Below are positions 6,275-7,094 of a stretch of DNA of 7,094 nucleotides, piece by piece. The DNA is from an uncultured Janibacter sp. (lineage in GTDB: Bacteria; Actinomycetota; Actinomycetes; Actinomycetales; Dermatophilaceae): NCBI GenBank assembly GCA_946222495.1, contig CAMICF010000153.1:1-7094 (forward strand), given 5' to 3'. Numbering within the stretch: position 1 is the stretch's first letter; every line of letters starts with the position of its first letter. The position numbers and the translations under genes are program-made. Below the pieces are notes generated by a model. It saw only the letters and a program-made list of their open reading frames with translations. It searched no databases and had not been told where the DNA came from.

Positions 6275-6984
6275 GCGCCATGCTCGAGGTCGAGGACCTG
6301 GAGGTCTCGTACGGCAAGATCGTCGCGGTGAAGGGGATCTCCTTCACCGTCGACGAGGGCGAGGTCGTCACCCTCATCGGGACGAACGGTGCCGGCAAGA
6401 CGACGACCCTGCGGACGATCTCCGGGCTGCTGCGCCCGAGCGGTGGCCAGGTGAGGTTCGGCGGCGAACGCATCGACGCCCTTCCTGCGCACAAGATCGT
6501 CACGCTCGGGTTGGCCCACTCCCCCGAGGGCCGACGGATCTTCCCCCAGATGACCGTCGAGGAAAACCTGCGCCTCGGCGCCTTCGCCCGCCGGGACAAG
6601 GAGATCACGAAGGACCTGCATGCCGCCTTCGAGCTCTTCCCGATCCTCGGTGAGCGCAAGGGGCAGCCTGCCGGGACCTTCTCCGGCGGTGAGCAGCAGA
6701 TGCTCGCCATGGGCCGGGCGATGCTCTCCCGGCCGCGGCTCCTCATGCTCGACGAACCCTCGATGGGGCTCTCGCCGATCATGATGAAGCGCATCATGTC
6801 GACGGTGAAGACGCTCCAGGAGCAGGGCACGACCATCCTGCTCGTCGAGCAGAACGCCCGCGCCGCGCTCAAGCTCGCGACGAAGGGCTACGTCCTCGAG
6901 GTCGGCAAGATCGTCACCTCGGGCACGGGGCCCGAGCTGCTCTCCAGCGACGAGGTGCGCAAGGCCTATCTCGGCGAGGACTGA
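6271..6984 (+). CDS. livF: Branched-chain amino acid ABC transporter ATP-binding protein LivF
   Basis: Second ATPase of the importer, 237 aa, the usual length. Seen: Walker A GTNGAGKT (37-44), the LivF hallmark SPEGRRIFPQMTVEENL (84-100) in which the usual Q-loop glutamine is replaced by Glu86, signature FSGGEQQ (137-143), Walker B LLMLDEP with Glu162, and LVEQNA (191-196) where glutamine replaces the switch histidine. E. coli LivF shows the same replacements, so they are family traits and not damage. The family-type ending KAYLGED is intact. Start ATG 6271 overlaps the livG stop (ATGA) and is preceded by a purine-rich run of GAGG repeats at about 6257-6268 that supplies the ribosome binding site. 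It is the last gene of the operon; a strong hairpin begins 18 bases after its stop. Confidence 0.96.
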   Translation: MSAMLEVEDLEVSYGKIVAVKGISFTVDEGEVVTLIGTNGAGKTTTLRTISGLLRPSGGQVRFGGERIDALPAHKIVTLGLAHSPEGRRIFPQMTVEENLRLGAFARRDKEITKDLHAAFELFPILGERKGQPAGTFSGGEQQMLAMGRAMLSRPRLLMLDEPSMGLSPIMMKRIMSTVKTLQEQGTTILLVEQNARAALKLATKGYVLEVGKIVTSGTGPELLSSDEVRKAYLGED

Positions 6985-6991
6985 GGGCTAG

Positions 6992-7094
6992 CCCGCCTTC
7001 TTCGCTCGGCGAGCGGCAGCGCTCGCCGAGCGGCACCGGGCGAGCATCGAGCGTTACTACGACTGCACGCACGAGTTCCAGGTCTGCCTGGCGC
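6992..7094 (+). pseudogene. Start-less fragment resembling a TipAS domain (MerR/TipA-type regulator remnant), cut by the window edge
   Basis: After an in-frame TAG at 6989-6991 this frame stays open to the window end (34 codons). Its translation includes ALAERHRASIERYYDCTHEF, which recalls the late part of the TipAS domain, where a histidine, an isoleucine and a [WY][FY]Y-x-C-[ST]-x-E pattern occur in proteins such as TipAL; those bind thiopeptide-like drugs and activate transcription as part of MerR-family regulators. No ATG, GTG or TTG exists in the frame between the TAG and this segment, and no MerR DNA-binding domain can fit, so it looks like the 3' remnant of a broken gene, left beside livF by deletion or rearrangement. 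The match rests on about 20 residues from memory and could be coincidental. What follows to the right is not visible. Confidence 0.4.
7003..7032 (+). terminator. Operon-end hairpin after livF
   Basis: A perfect 12-bp inverted repeat (7003-7014 with 7021-7032) around a six-base loop GGCAGC begins 18 bases after the livF stop. The stem is almost wholly G/C and has no T-tract, as is usual for high-GC actinobacterial terminators, so it is the best candidate for ending the liv transcript. Caution: it coincides with an open frame resembling a TipAS domain (6992-7094), and repeated GCTCGCCGAG-like codons there could create part of the symmetry by chance. Confidence 0.65.

Noticed and set aside
1380..6984. 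Urea (Urt) or amide importer instead of a LIV importer
   Set aside because: The gene order is shared, but the binding protein matches several E. coli LivJ/LivK blocks and no urease or amidase gene is nearby. A different ligand cannot be fully excluded.
6271..6984. LivF as a catalytically defective ATPase because Q-loop and switch histidine are replaced
   Set aside because: E. coli LivF has the same PEGR and VEQN residues, so this is a family trait.

Overview
The base composition is strongly G/C-rich with a marked G/C bias at codon third positions. GTG starts are frequent, Shine-Dalgarno sites are AGGAGG-type, and the protein sequences look actinobacterial. The window therefore most likely comes from a chromosome of a high-GC Actinomycetota, perhaps a Micrococcales-type genus, although the genus cannot be fixed from sequence alone. 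It is a housekeeping region with no mobile element, CRISPR array or RNA gene that I can see.

Left part (1-1158, minus strand): the N-terminal third or so of uvrC (excinuclease ABC subunit C), which runs off the left edge. Just upstream in the same direction is a small Tat-exported lipoprotein with a complete Rieske [2Fe-2S] motif. Only 9 bases separate the Rieske stop from the preferred uvrC start, so the two are probably co-transcribed.

Divergent intergenic region (1159-1379): about 220 bases holding a Shine-Dalgarno site for each flanking gene, a 16-bp inverted repeat, a second 14-bp inverted repeat, a weak -10-like element, and a small hairpin that overlaps the ribosome binding site of the right-hand gene.

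Right part (1380-6984, plus strand): a complete five-gene branched-chain amino acid (LIV/HAAT family) ABC importer in the order substrate-binding lipoprotein, LivH, LivM, LivG, LivF. The binding protein catches the amino acid outside the membrane, LivH and LivM form the channel, and LivG and LivF are the two ATPases. A long GC-rich hairpin between the binding-protein gene and livH probably lowers expression of the membrane and ATPase genes relative to the binding protein. The last four genes are joined by ATGA/GTGA overlaps and should be translationally coupled. LivM is far longer than the classical protein: about 205 extra N-terminal residues carry roughly six extra predicted membrane segments. 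LivM and LivG both end in acidic tails.

Right edge (6985-7094): a strong 12-bp-stem hairpin after livF that probably ends the operon. It is superimposed on an open frame without a start codon whose translation resembles part of a TipAS (thiostrepton-recognition) domain, possibly the remnant of a MerR/TipA-type regulator.

No clearly new biological system is visible. The most interesting points are the LivM extension, the start-less TipAS-like fragment, and the paired regulatory structures around the binding-protein gene.
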